DNA from: a virus
Reading direction: 5' to 3' (one strand)
DNA: 35,634 nucleotides
IMG/VR virus record: IMGVR_UViG_3300032242_001051
Location: 1 to 35,634 of that record
Positions 10,701-18,302 of this stretch are shown piece after piece. The notes beneath the pieces are model-generated. The model searched no databases. It saw nothing but the letters and a program-made list of their open reading frames with translations, and was not told the origin of the DNA. Position 1 is the first letter of the stretch, and each line of letters opens with the position of its first letter. The translations under genes were made by a program, and so were the position numbers.

Positions 10701-13700
10701 ATAGAAATTGCTCCATCTTTTGCGTCAATGCCTAGTTCTTTTAATTGCATTCCAGTAATCATAATTCTATCTGCAACTTCGGTTGCTGTTGCACCTAAAT
10801 ATTTAACTTGTGCAGATGTTTGAGTTAATGCATCAACTGCTTGTGTCTGTGCTGTTCCAGTAACAGTAGCACCACCCATTGGTCCACGAACCAATTGTCC
10901 ATTTGCAGCAAATGGTTGGGCATTCATTGCAGCCATTGCTGTTTTAACTCTTCCAACAACATTAACTGCTTCAAGACCCGATTCTGCAAGTTGAGCAGTC
11001 ATCTTAGTTACATCAACAATAAAGTCTTTTGATGCCGTTGCAAAACTTTGTACTGACTCCCATATTGGACCTCCGCCTTCCATTCTGAGCGGGGAATTAG
11101 AGAATCTATTTCCAACTCCGCCACCTCTAGCAAATTTAGCAGTACCATTATTAATAGAAGACATAAAGTCTTTACCATGTGCTGCAGTTGCTTCTGGAGA
11201 CATTACATATTCTCCATTAGAGAGCATTGCTGGTATTTGACCACCTTTTGATGCTGCTACTGGGAACATTCCAGTATGTTGCTCAAATGCTATTAATTCA
11301 TCCTGACTATTTACAAGATTTTTAAATAGCCCTTCTCCGCCACCACCACCAGTGGTTGCGGTAGCAACAATACCCTTACCTTTTAATTGCTCGGGGATCA
11401 GGGAGTAGCTCTTCTGACTTGTCTTTCCAGATAATTCTCTTTTAAGTAAGTTTCTTTCAACTCTAGCTAAATCTTCTTCACTATAAGAAACTCCAGCTTT
11501 TTCTGCATCTTTTAATGCTTGTTCAAAATCTGCTCTAGTTCTAATGGTTCTTGTATGATCTAAAATTTTCCAACTTTGATCTTTTAATTCTTTTCTAATA
11601 ATTGGATCAATTAATTTTTCAAAGGATCCACCCACATAAGTTTTTTCTAGACCCTCTAATTCTAATTTTTTAAGAATTTTTGCTTTTGCACTATTTATAT
11701 CTCTAATTCTAACATCTTGTGGAATACCCAATCTTTTACCAGTATCATTAAGTAAATGCCAAGCATTTGAATCCTGTAATGCTGTATGAAGTTCAAATCC
11801 AGTTACTCCACCCGACTGCATTCTTGAATTTATGCTTCTTGGAAGGAAAGCCATATATCCAGACTTATCACTAACTAAGTGTGCTCTAACATATGGATCT
11901 GAGGCTCCCATCAATCCTCTTGCTGTAAGTCCCCCACCATCAAGATAGCTAATTGGACCACCTGTTGCATACCCACCATTAATTGCATCTAATAAGCCTG
12001 TTCCGTATTTATTTACAGAAGATGCTTTAATTACAAATTCCCCGCCTGAAAGCATTGCTGGTACTTTATCTTCTGTTGGACCACCTGGACCAACAACTCT
12101 GCCACCTTCTGCATATCTTGGAATAGAACCACCATATGCTCTAGTAAGGGCAATTGTTTGTCCTACAAACTTAGATGACTGTGATGTAGCAGCACCTAAC
12201 TCAGATAGTCCCGCTTTTTCTGCTGCTATTGCTACTCCAGCTTGTGCTTCTGCTCCTGCCATTGCTGCACCAGCAACTGGCATAGCAGCCATTTCAGCAA
12301 GCATTAATGCTCTCATCTTATTTATTTCAGCCATTCCAAGTGCTGTTATAGTTGAATTAAATTCTTGCCAAGCAGCGGTGAGCATTGGAACTCTTTTTTC
12401 TTCTTCTGCTTGTAATGCTGTTTCTAATTTACCAATAAGAATCTTAAAGTTTGTATCTGTTTTTGTTTCCTCATATGATTTAAGAACAATTTGTTCTTGT
12501 ATGATATGATCAACCATTCTTTCTTTAAATGCATTTTCTTCAAATATCACAGATTCTAGAGCTTTTTCAATTTTTATTTTTGCTTCATCACTTAGTTTGC
12601 CTTCTTCTACAACTGACTTTCCAAAAATATCTTGAAGTTGTGCTGTTGTTAACGCATCTTGTTTTTCTAATCCAAGTACTACGGCATTATGTGTTTGAAC
12701 AAGTTTTGAAACTCCTGGAGCCATCATTGTTTCTTTAGAAATTCCAGTCATACCGCCATAAACTGCTGGTTTGGCACCATATGTACTATTTAAAAGTTCT
12801 GGAACACCCTTTGGTGCTGTTTGCCACTGTGCTGACAATCCTCTTTCAAGGTAGCCACCTTGACCAGAAAGCCAAGGCATTCCTTTTGACATTTGCATTG
12901 AATATAATGATGGGTACATCATTCTTTCTGATTCGGACATCATGGTCCAATCATTTCTTAATTCTGCACCTGGGTACATATGAGGTCTTACAAATCCACC
13001 AATTTTTCCATTTGCTGATGGTGGCATGCTTGGTCTAACTCCCCAAACACTTCCAGTTCCTGCAAATTGTGGAAGAACTGGAGTAGAAGATAAATATCCT
13101 AATTGAAGTTTTAATGTCTCAACATGTTCACCAAGAAGTTTAAAAGCATCGGCGGTACTAATAACCTCTGTCTTAAATTCATCGATATGTGCTTTAGATG
13201 CAAGTAAACTTAAGTTCTGCTGTTGAAAATAATTATTAATGTTTGCAAGAGCACCAGTTAATTTGCCGTCTCTCCATCCATCACGGAACATACGAGCAAA
13301 GTTACCCATTTTAAACAACTGTCCAGCAAGGTTAATAAACAAACCTGTTAACATAATAATTGGACCAATAACAATGATACCCGCAAGACCTTTGCCAAAA
13401 ATGCTTCCAAATAAACTTCCTAATGGTCCAAGTACTTTTCCAATTGTTCTAAAAGCATTAACTATTTTATCTATTCCGTTTCCAATTGAAATAAATGATT
13501 TAAGGAATGCATGACCTAATGGAATAAGATCTGCCTGTAATGTTGTTTTCATTTTTTGAAATTGTGCTGCTGGTGTTTTATTAGAAGCAATATCTAATTC
13601 TTGTTTTGAAACTGCTGCAAGTTGATCATTTGTTTTTCCATAAAGTTCAAGAACTTTAGCACTCTGTGAACCCGCTGTACCTAAATTGTTCATAAGTGCA

Positions 13701-15046
13701 GTAACACGAGCAAACTGGAACTTACCAAAAAGTTCTTCAATTGCTTTAAGTCTTTGTGATTGTGGTAATGCATTTAAAGACTTTTGAAGTCCCTGCACCA
13801 ATGCCATAACATTTCCCGCATTTTGAGATGCAATCTTTCCTAGGTCAATATGCATTGCTTGGAAATCTGCTTTTGCTCGGGCGGTAGGTCTAATAATAGA
13901 AGCCAACATAGATTTAATAGCGTTAGCACCCTGAGCAGCAGGAACGCCAGATTCCTTCATGGCTACAAGGAATGCTACAAAGTCTTTGTAAGTACCACCC
14001 ATTTGTTGAATAATTGGACCAACACGAGGAATAGCGTCAATAATGTCTTGCATCGTAGTAGATGTTGAGTGTTTCGCAGCATTAAGAAAGTCTACAGCAC
14101 CTGAAACTTGGTCTGCTTGAAGTTTGAAAACATTTTGTAAAGACACCATAGAATTGGCTGCTTGGTTTGCTTGCAAATCACCAAGTTTCATCAATTTTGT
14201 AGTTGCTTCGGTAGCACTAATAAGATTTTGACCCTCAAGACCAATAGCTGAAAATGTTTTTGCAATTTCTACAGTATCACTCATGGCAACACCAAGTGTT
14301 CTTGCTGTTTTGTCTGCAAGGTCTGTTACTTGCTTTTGAATTACATCAAGTGTTTGTTGTGATTGAACTACTGCGTGTGCACCATAAACTTTCAACATAG
14401 AAGTCATTTGGCGGTCAAAGTCTAAGTATGCTTTAGATGCTGCTGCACCAAACATAACTAAAGGCATTGTAAGACCGACAGTTAACTGACGACCCGCCCA
14501 TTGTGTGTTCTTACCAAAATTGACCATACCTGTGCCAATTTCACGCATAATTGAATTAAGCGCAGACATACGAATCTTTGCATAATCCGCAGTTGCGCCT
14601 AATTCTTTCATACTGCCATTAACACTGGTAATTGCTTTTGCATAACCTTGTGCATTTGGATCTGGGATGAATGTTGATTTCATCAACCTTGTTTGACGGG
14701 CTGCAAGATCATCCAGCATCTTGGCTCCGCCTTGAGCCTCTTGACGATAAATTTGCCAAGCATTTCTAAGACCAACTTGACCTTTTTCAAGTTTTGTGCC
14801 AAATTGATCGACAGCATTGGTCATTTTTACAGACTGAACATTAAATGCTTTTGTTGCAAGAACCATTTTTTCAAAGTTCTGCATAGCCATTTGACTATTT
14901 TTAGCAAGATCCCTTGATGCGGGACCACCAACAGTCATAGAGAGTTTCTGAAGCTCTGCCATCTGAGCTTTCAGTTCGTTAATCTGAGCTTTTAACTGTG
15001 AGAAATTTGCAACGGCAGTAACTTGCAAATTTACTTGGTTAGCCAA
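7766..15046 (-). CDS. Tape measure protein (2426 aa)
   Basis: Longest gene in the window. Start is TTG at 15046, directly after the frameshifted chaperone stop (TAG then TTG) with GGAGGAG upstream. An N-terminal heptad segment (QLKAQINELKAQMAELQKL) leads into a TP901-type tape-measure core at about 170-400 (FSAIGLEG, then ATTKLMKLGDLQ, then FLVAMKESGVPAAQGANAIK). A hydrophobic stretch lies near 550-578 (GIIVIGPIIMLTGLFINLAG). A Gly-zipper region (about 1495-1575, ALIGAGIGAVAGGIYGA) may be membrane-active during DNA ejection. A long Gln/Lys coiled coil spans about 1925-2058. Three copies of a GGP-x-n-(P)-ML-S-(N/G)-GE-(F/Y)-V motif lie near 980-1030, 1265-1300 and 2313-2355. No lysozyme or peptidase motif was recognised. 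At about 1.5 angstroms per residue the tail would be roughly 360 nm long. Confidence 0.93.
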   Translation of the reverse strand: MANQVNLQVTAVANFSQLKAQINELKAQMAELQKLSMTVGGPASRDLAKNSQMAMQNFEKMVLATKAFNVQSVKMTNAVDQFGTKLEKGQVGLRNAWQIYRQEAQGGAKMLDDLAARQTRLMKSTFIPDPNAQGYAKAITSVNGSMKELGATADYAKIRMSALNSIMREIGTGMVNFGKNTQWAGRQLTVGLTMPLVMFGAAASKAYLDFDRQMTSMLKVYGAHAVVQSQQTLDVIQKQVTDLADKTARTLGVAMSDTVEIAKTFSAIGLEGQNLISATEATTKLMKLGDLQANQAANSMVSLQNVFKLQADQVSGAVDFLNAAKHSTSTTMQDIIDAIPRVGPIIQQMGGTYKDFVAFLVAMKESGVPAAQGANAIKSMLASIIRPTARAKADFQAMHIDLGKIASQNAGNVMALVQGLQKSLNALPQSQRLKAIEELFGKFQFARVTALMNNLGTAGSQSAKVLELYGKTNDQLAAVSKQELDIASNKTPAAQFQKMKTTLQADLIPLGHAFLKSFISIGNGIDKIVNAFRTIGKVLGPLGSLFGSIFGKGLAGIIVIGPIIMLTGLFINLAGQLFKMGNFARMFRDGWRDGKLTGALANINNYFQQQNLSLLASKAHIDEFKTEVISTADAFKLLGEHVETLKLQLGYLSSTPVLPQFAGTGSVWGVRPSMPPSANGKIGGFVRPHMYPGAELRNDWTMMSESERMMYPSLYSMQMSKGMPWLSGQGGYLERGLSAQWQTAPKGVPELLNSTYGAKPAVYGGMTGISKETMMAPGVSKLVQTHNAVVLGLEKQDALTTAQLQDIFGKSVVEEGKLSDEAKIKIEKALESVIFEENAFKERMVDHIIQEQIVLKSYEETKTDTNFKILIGKLETALQAEEEKRVPMLTAAWQEFNSTITALGMAEINKMRALMLAEMAAMPVAGAAMAGAEAQAGVAIAAEKAGLSELGAATSQSSKFVGQTIALTRAYGGSIPRYAEGGRVVGPGGPTEDKVPAMLSGGEFVIKASSVNKYGTGLLDAINGGYATGGPISYLDGGGLTARGLMGASDPYVRAHLVSDKSGYMAFLPRSINSRMQSGGVTGFELHTALQDSNAWHLLNDTGKRLGIPQDVRIRDINSAKAKILKKLELEGLEKTYVGGSFEKLIDPIIRKELKDQSWKILDHTRTIRTRADFEQALKDAEKAGVSYSEEDLARVERNLLKRELSGKTSQKSYSLIPEQLKGKGIVATATTGGGGGEGLFKNLVNSQDELIAFEQHTGMFPVAASKGGQIPAMLSNGEYVMSPEATAAHGKDFMSSINNGTAKFARGGGVGNRFSNSPLRMEGGGPIWESVQSFATASKDFIVDVTKMTAQLAESGLEAVNVVGRVKTAMAAMNAQPFAANGQLVRGPMGGATVTGTAQTQAVDALTQTSAQVKYLGATATEVADRIMITGMQLKELGIDAKDGAISIATTLKDGAVRATESLGQLAVSAKEAAAANMMSAGGALKSGGGKLASMLNPMGKEFSMGRMMGGMGLGMGISAGTGAMTKNMQEGAGKSALNAAGSLASIGGMFGPEGALIGAGIGAVAGGIYGAWKANEEKLKEAKAGLINSVTLDTNSIQSLGIKVRDLGSISIISAEKIGVSTTKLQNAIDSWKNATDPTVQDALKNLTDLSSDVGSNRQKIENLAMAKYETLIGAGVKASDANLQILSYLRAGGVGMMTAQNMITKFSKFLDPKEAFGKILNTLVDTNQMRQNYLVDAKGRIVTDYQRANASSTVASSWQTVNTNFDPTAVATAIKTGIQSENAYSFNKYIENAMTSTGPLYKTIKTDGASKTVATALGNQRAMLMNDQVFQKYQDDLAKTNPDLQKFNATLQNTGVTTDKIYQINTLMSLGWQGDAESAQFLATHVDTLNQEMQNYNATQLATNVISAFAAKLQQNQAKAAATAQAATQKKTNGLQDQVNKLQDYIDSENAIINGLNKEKQAYDKLWESQQQQIQNEQTLAGLRDKITQAGASGDLLAMSEAQGAYNAELLKQADAKRKATQDDAYDKAIAKHQANIDQASAQIKILNKQISTLNQTTQTTATSVAGTIDDITTNTAAATSAFQTFLASGNWKDKKTFLSGLAQVFKTELHIPLGTANQLASNLASSLETTDGLNFDKIGGLHNDLVNAAKGMGLLATSASGAFIMMDAMANMQRDAAAGKKKNSATWYITQATNDWKQGGGGSGASGGPGFTVSKVRSPSGHFRLGTDYIMNSSGIIYKVQSDNSLVRDSSGNYQTYVSEEVAGKGNTLYKQIGGKWMWHTNWDNQTGGWNVVPAKRYGGLMSFKSGSNGLVRGPGGPVSDMIPTMLSNGEYVVRASAVGTYGTDLLDSINNRQFNVASLSNIPMGVGNNSSNSSLNDNSVYNITVNAATNADPNEIARVVMRTIKADSKTLSTPRNIGMVG

Positions 15047-15666
15047 CTATAACTCCTCCACATGCCCAAGACCCATATCAATTCCAAATCCCGCTTCAGT
15101 TGCCCTAAAGCCTTTAAGTTTGGTAATATCATTCTCAGACTTGTCTGTATTTTTTGATTTATTAATGTCCACACCTTGTAATGCAGCATTAAACTCATAG
15201 TTACGATTTTCTTTATCGTATAGTGCTTGAACTGTTTTAAGTAACTCTTCAAGCGAAAGACTGGATTCAAGTTCATCGTAATTTTTCCAACAACCCAGAA
15301 GAAAAACTTCTGATTCTAGTTTGGCAAGATCTAGCTCATCCCAGCTAGACCCGCCACTCCCAGGTTTGGGTCGTTAAGTTTCAATCCTCCAGCCACTTCA
15401 AGAATTTTCATCATTGTTGGTACTTCAATGACCTCTTCAAACTTCTCTCTGTCTTCTGCTAGTTCTGGCTTTAGTTGTTCTAAGCAAACCATAGTTGCTT
15501 CAATGAATACTTCCATAACTTGATCTTCTGTTTCCATTAATGGGTCATCTGCTTTTTTGATAACTTCCATGAACTTTTTTAAATTTTTAATTGTCAGCGG
15601 TCTAATAATCAAAGACTCACCTGTTGACAATTCTATTTCTTCAATATTGTAAACTGTTGTAGGCAC
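15047..15666 (-). CDS. Tail assembly chaperone, long form made by -1 frameshift (gpG-T type, about 206 aa)
   Basis: Translation starts at GTG 15666. At CCCAAAC (15370-15364) a -1 slip joins the first 101 residues to a second frame running to TAG at 15049-15047. I read that frame by hand: after the slip it continues PGSGGSSWDELDLAK, then FLLGCWKNYDELESSLSLEE, then FNAALQGVDINK. The CWKNYDELE...LQGVD signature is characteristic of the T part of siphophage tail assembly chaperones. The second frame is closed upstream by a TAA (15382-15380 region), so the slip must occur between that and the zero-frame stop; CCCAAAC is the only good heptamer there. It lies between the major tail and tape-measure genes, as in lambda-like siphophages. 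The protein should coat the tape measure during tail assembly. Confidence 0.88.
15330..15349 (-). other. Stem-loop downstream of the frameshift site
   Basis: Perfect 7-bp inverted repeat (TCTAGCT / AGCTAGA) with a 6-base loop. It begins 14 bases after the slippery heptamer and contains the zero-frame stop codon. Likely frameshift stimulator; the spacer is somewhat longer than the classical 5-9 bases. Confidence 0.55.
15331..15666 (-). CDS. Tail assembly chaperone, short form (gpG type, 111 aa)
   Basis: Unshifted product of the same start, ending at TAG 15333-15331. Starts with GTG (VYNIEEIELSTGESLIIRP after the first residues). An AGGAGG site lies four bases upstream, and a TGGTATAAT promoter is 24 bases upstream. 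It is a small alpha/beta protein with acidic helices (KKADDPLMETEDQVMEVFIE), as expected for gpG-type chaperones. It should be the major product, with the longer form made at a lower ratio to set tail-assembly stoichiometry. The GTG start is preferred because no other initiator with a good ribosome-binding site lies nearby. Confidence 0.85.
   Translation of the reverse strand: MPTTVYNIEEIELSTGESLIIRPLTIKNLKKFMEVIKKADDPLMETEDQVMEVFIEATMVCLEQLKPELAEDREKFEEVIEVPTMMKILEVAGGLKLNDPNLGVAGLAGMS
15364..15370 (-). promoter_or_regulatory. Programmed -1 frameshift slippery site CCCAAAC
   Basis: In the zero frame the site reads C-CCA-AAC, a perfect X-XXY-YYZ heptamer. A GGAGG sequence lies 15 bases upstream (15390-15386) and an inverted repeat lies 14 bases downstream; both could stimulate the slip. 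Confidence 0.88.
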
Positions 15667-15690
15667 AGTACCTCCTAAATATCTAATAAG

Positions 15691-15699
15691 ATTATACCA
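15691..15699 (-). promoter_or_regulatory. Extended -10 promoter (TGGTATAAT) for the tail-chaperone/tape-measure unit
   Basis: Exact TGn-TATAAT on the minus strand, placed after the major-tail terminator and 24 bases before the chaperone GTG. No convincing -35 box. It would restart transcription for the chaperone, tape measure, distal tail and hub genes. Confidence 0.6.
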
Positions 15700-15717
15700 A
15701 AATAACTAATTAAAACA

Positions 15718-15749
15718 TAAATACCCCCGATTTTATTCGGGGGTATTTA
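15718..15749 (-). terminator. Strong intrinsic terminator after the major tail protein gene
   Basis: Thirteen-base-pair stem with five consecutive G-C pairs and a 6-base loop. On the minus strand it is followed by a T-rich run (ATGTTTTAATTAG). It lies 18 bases past the major tail protein stop, which fits a separate abundant transcript for that gene. Confidence 0.88.
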
Positions 15750-15766
15750 CTTAAGATATTTAGTTA

Positions 15767-16552
15767 TTAAGCCGTTGTGAATACACGGTCAATGATAACG
15801 CCATATTCTGCGCCATCATATAGATCGTTGTCATCTGGCAAGCAACGGAATTGTACTGGGAATACAGTTGCTGAATCACGCTTCAAACCGTGAGCAGTTG
15901 ACTGAATCTGAACAACTCTGCGAGCCACATAAACTCTTTCTTTATTTGGACTTGAAACATCTGAACCAAGTGCTGTAGTACTAGCTGTACCATAGCTTGA
16001 ACCAGTTGTACCAAAGTGGTATGGAGCATTTCCAACTGCAACAATTGTACGCTCTACTGGAGCATCACCAAGAGCACCTGCTGCAATTGCAAGAGTTGCT
16101 GATGGAGTTGTTGCTGTGGAACCATCATAGTTAAGAACAGTTGTTGTTGACGCTGTTCCTGTTACTGACCATGTAAGCTGGGTCTCAGTTTGACCGAATG
16201 CCAAGTTCACATTTTCTAATGTTGATTCTGTCAACTCTGTTGTCAGAAGCACCTTCAATGTTGACTTGAATAGACGAGCTGCGTCAAGCAACTGATCGAC
16301 CATAACATCATTGTAACCTGGTTCGTAAGAAATTTCAAGACCGTTATTTGTGTAACCTACATCTCTCCAGTATGGGGAGGCGGAGCTACCCTGCAAATAA
16401 GATTTTGCACTTTGTGTGCTTGTCCAGTTAATGTCACCCTTAGCTGTACCCGATGATTGAGTACCTGGTTTTGTTACTGGGCGATTAATACCAGTTCCAC
16501 GAGATACAAAGAGCTGGGCTGCACCAACTAGAATGTTTTTTACATCTGCCAT
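15767..16552 (-). CDS. Major tail (tube) protein (261 aa)
   Basis: Complete gene between the tail terminator gene and the chaperone pair, the canonical position of the tail-tube subunit. I start it at the ATG at 16552 (ADVKNILVGAAQLFVSRG), which has the tandem AAGGTAGGTG site at good spacing; a GTG four codons upstream (16564) is possible but overlaps that site. The sequence shows the mixed beta pattern of tube proteins (LEISYEPGYNDVMVDQLLDA, ALGDAPVERTIVAVG, VFPVQFRCLPDDNDLYDG). The Thr/Ser/Ala-rich centre (130-160) is probably a surface loop. It shares its leader with the major capsid gene and is followed by the strongest terminator in the window, both signs of high expression. Family assignment is by synteny and overall pattern. 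Confidence 0.85.
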   Translation of the reverse strand: MADVKNILVGAAQLFVSRGTGINRPVTKPGTQSSGTAKGDINWTSTQSAKSYLQGSSASPYWRDVGYTNNGLEISYEPGYNDVMVDQLLDAARLFKSTLKVLLTTELTESTLENVNLAFGQTETQLTWSVTGTASTTTVLNYDGSTATTPSATLAIAAGALGDAPVERTIVAVGNAPYHFGTTGSSYGTASTTALGSDVSSPNKERVYVARRVVQIQSTAHGLKRDSATVFPVQFRCLPDDNDLYDGAEYGVIIDRVFTTA

Positions 16553-16572
16553 ATTTTTTTTCACCTACCTTC
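16553..16572 (-). promoter_or_regulatory. Ribosome-binding leader of the major tail gene, shared with the capsid gene
   Basis: Reads AAGGTAGGTGA followed by an A-run and TATG. The same arrangement precedes the major capsid start. It contains two overlapping Shine-Dalgarno cores (AAGG and AGGTG) and an unstructured A-rich spacer. Confidence 0.65.
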
Positions 16573-16611
16573 TTTTTATAAGGTTTTGGCGAATTTCACT
16601 TCCTCATCTAA

Positions 16612-16639
16612 ATAATATCACATTTGAGATATAAAACAA
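16612..16639 (-). promoter_or_regulatory. Promoter for the major tail gene
   Basis: TTGTTT, a 16-base spacer ending in TGA, then TATTAT (an extended -10). It lies in the gap after the tail terminator gene and would give a leader of about 55 bases. Confidence 0.5.
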
Positions 16640-16640
16640 A

Positions 16641-17156
16641 TTATTGGAATCTGCCTGTGTTATCCAAATGTCTTGCATAGGAGATACAAATTACTGCTTC
16701 TCCCATCATAAACCCGCCTTCATTTTGAAAATGTTGCGGGGAAAGAATTCTGTCTGTATATATAAAATGGTAGTCAAATGGGGTATCAGATCCATACAAG
16801 TATTTATTTAAGTCTTTAGCGGTATCGTCATATCTTCTAAGAGTATCTTGTATAAAATTAAGTGTTTGATTTAATTTATCATAATTTTGAGAAACAATAG
16901 TATATGTAATAATTTCTTCTGTAATCCACCAATGTTCTACTGTTGGTTTTACTTCATAATCATAGATAATATAAGATTTTCCTGGTAATTGATTATTAAA
17001 TTCAGGTATCTGTTGGGCGGGAATAATTGGAACTAAACTTGTTCCAAAACTATCTACATAATAATCACTACTATTGAACAGCCCCGCATCTTGTAATTTT
17101 TGCCATAAAAAAGCATTAATATCGTATACTGCTAATTTTGTATAATCCGTTGTCAT
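16641..17156 (-). CDS. Tail terminator protein (171 aa)
   Basis: Small alpha/beta protein just upstream of the major tail gene, the usual location of the protein that caps the tail tube and joins it to the head. Visible features are an N-terminal helix (TKLAVYDINAFLWQKLQDAG), beta strands YIIYDYEVKP and EEIITYTIVSQNYDK, a helix LNQTLNFIQDTLRRYDD, and a terminal strand EAVICISYARH. This matches the fold order of lambda gpU / HK97 gp10-like terminators. The start overlaps the upstream stop (ATGA). Called by synteny and secondary-structure pattern; no diagnostic motif. Confidence 0.65.
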   Translation of the reverse strand: MTTDYTKLAVYDINAFLWQKLQDAGLFNSSDYYVDSFGTSLVPIIPAQQIPEFNNQLPGKSYIIYDYEVKPTVEHWWITEEIITYTIVSQNYDKLNQTLNFIQDTLRRYDDTAKDLNKYLYGSDTPFDYHFIYTDRILSPQHFQNEGGFMMGEAVICISYARHLDNTGRFQ

Positions 17157-17878
17157 AATTCTACAACTCCTTGAGCATATTGTTCTGTAACTTTTCTAAT
17201 AGTTTGTCTAACATTATTTACACTAATCTTAGATTCATTCATTGCTAATGCTACTGATTTTTCTAAATTCCTAAATAATCCAGATTGTTTTACTGATGAT
17301 TCTACTTTTGTTAAGTACCATTTTTCAACAAATCTCTCAAAGGAACCAGCAGTTTGTTTCCCTCCTGGATTTTGTATTTTAACAAAAGTTCCAGGTGCTA
17401 CAAAAACAACTTTATTGTCTTTATTAGATAAAAACGCTATGTATTGTTTTGTAGTAAATGAAACAGGGTTTCCAGATTCCATAACTTGAGCCATATTAGC
17501 AAAAATACTTCTTTTTTGTACAGACTTTCCTGTGCTTCCACGAGACAATAATTCTTTTGGAATTGGTACTGGTTTATTAGATTTTTTATATCCAATTGAT
17601 ATATCTAGTGCACCATAAAGAACTTTTTCTCTTCTAATTATAAAAAGCTTCTTACCTAGATTTCCCGTCTCTTCCCATTCAAACATATGAAAATATTTTT
17701 TAGGTGACATGTGTGCTGCTTTACTAAAGTCAAGTAGGAATCTTTTAGATGTGATAGTAAATACTGCTTTAGCAATCTGTGTTCTTGTTTGTGGAGTAAT
17801 TAATTGTTCTACTCCCGCCAGTTTATCGGCAAGCACTTCCCACAAAGTTTCTATATTCTCAAACTCCAGTTGTATCAT
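17153..17878 (-). CDS. Tail-completion / neck protein (241 aa)
   Basis: Lies between head closure and tail terminator, where HK97 gp10-type minor head-tail proteins normally sit. Mostly helical N-terminus (TLWEVLADKLAGVEQLITPQ), a central basic section (KKLFIIRREKVLYGALDISI), and the C-terminal helix RQTIRKVTEQYAQGV. Overlaps the upstream gene by 20 bases and the downstream gene by 4 bases, so translation is tightly coupled. No family was recognised from motifs; the role is inferred from gene order. Confidence 0.55.
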   Translation of the reverse strand: MIQLEFENIETLWEVLADKLAGVEQLITPQTRTQIAKAVFTITSKRFLLDFSKAAHMSPKKYFHMFEWEETGNLGKKLFIIRREKVLYGALDISIGYKKSNKPVPIPKELLSRGSTGKSVQKRSIFANMAQVMESGNPVSFTTKQYIAFLSNKDNKVVFVAPGTFVKIQNPGGKQTAGSFERFVEKWYLTKVESSVKQSGLFRNLEKSVALAMNESKISVNNVRQTIRKVTEQYAQGVVEL

Positions 17879-18302
17879 TTTGAACAGGCACCCTTCTAAT
17901 ATTTACTGAATAATGACTGATTTTTCCAAAAGGATCCAAAACAGGGTGACAAGATATCACATCAAATATGGTCGGGTCTTCAGAGTACCTCTGTACCTCT
18001 TTAAAGGCTATTACACCGTCATTACTTTTAATAGTTGAAATTCTTTGACGCTTGCTTAAATATTCGAAAGTTTTCATTTTTAACTGTAAGGTTTCAACAT
18101 ATCCATCGACACCCAAACCAAATGCTTCACCATCACCCTTGATGGATGCGCCCTTTTGAGATAAAGGTTCAATTTTACAAGGAATGGTTTTAACATATTC
18201 CCAATCTCTTTGTACCGCACCAGATGGTAATTGTTTGTTTTTTTGAACATAAACCTCACAAGTCATATTCATAATACTTCCAATAAAAGAATTATTAATC
18301 AT
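17859..18302 (-). CDS. Head closure protein (147 aa)
   Basis: The segment MTCEVYVQKNKQ, then IPCKIEPLSQKGA, LQLKMKTFEYLSKRQRI and ISCHPVLDPFGKISHYSVN is the pattern of actinophage/SPP1 gp16-like head-closure proteins, a small beta-barrel that seals the connector after DNA packaging. The first ATG (18302) directly abuts the upstream stop. An alternative start at residue 11 (18272) has a GGAAG site four bases upstream, and many relatives start near this MNMTC segment, so the true N-terminus could be about ten residues shorter. Confidence 0.7.
   Translation of the reverse strand: MINNSFIGSIMNMTCEVYVQKNKQLPSGAVQRDWEYVKTIPCKIEPLSQKGASIKGDGEAFGLGVDGYVETLQLKMKTFEYLSKRQRISTIKSNDGVIAFKEVQRYSEDPTIFDVISCHPVLDPFGKISHYSVNIRRVPVQNDTTGV

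Noticed and set aside
15031-15276. 81-residue open frame between chaperone and tape measure
   Set aside because: It is in the third frame, with a basic composition and no ribosome-binding site. The real coding frame across this stretch is the -1 frame with the CWKNYDELE signature.
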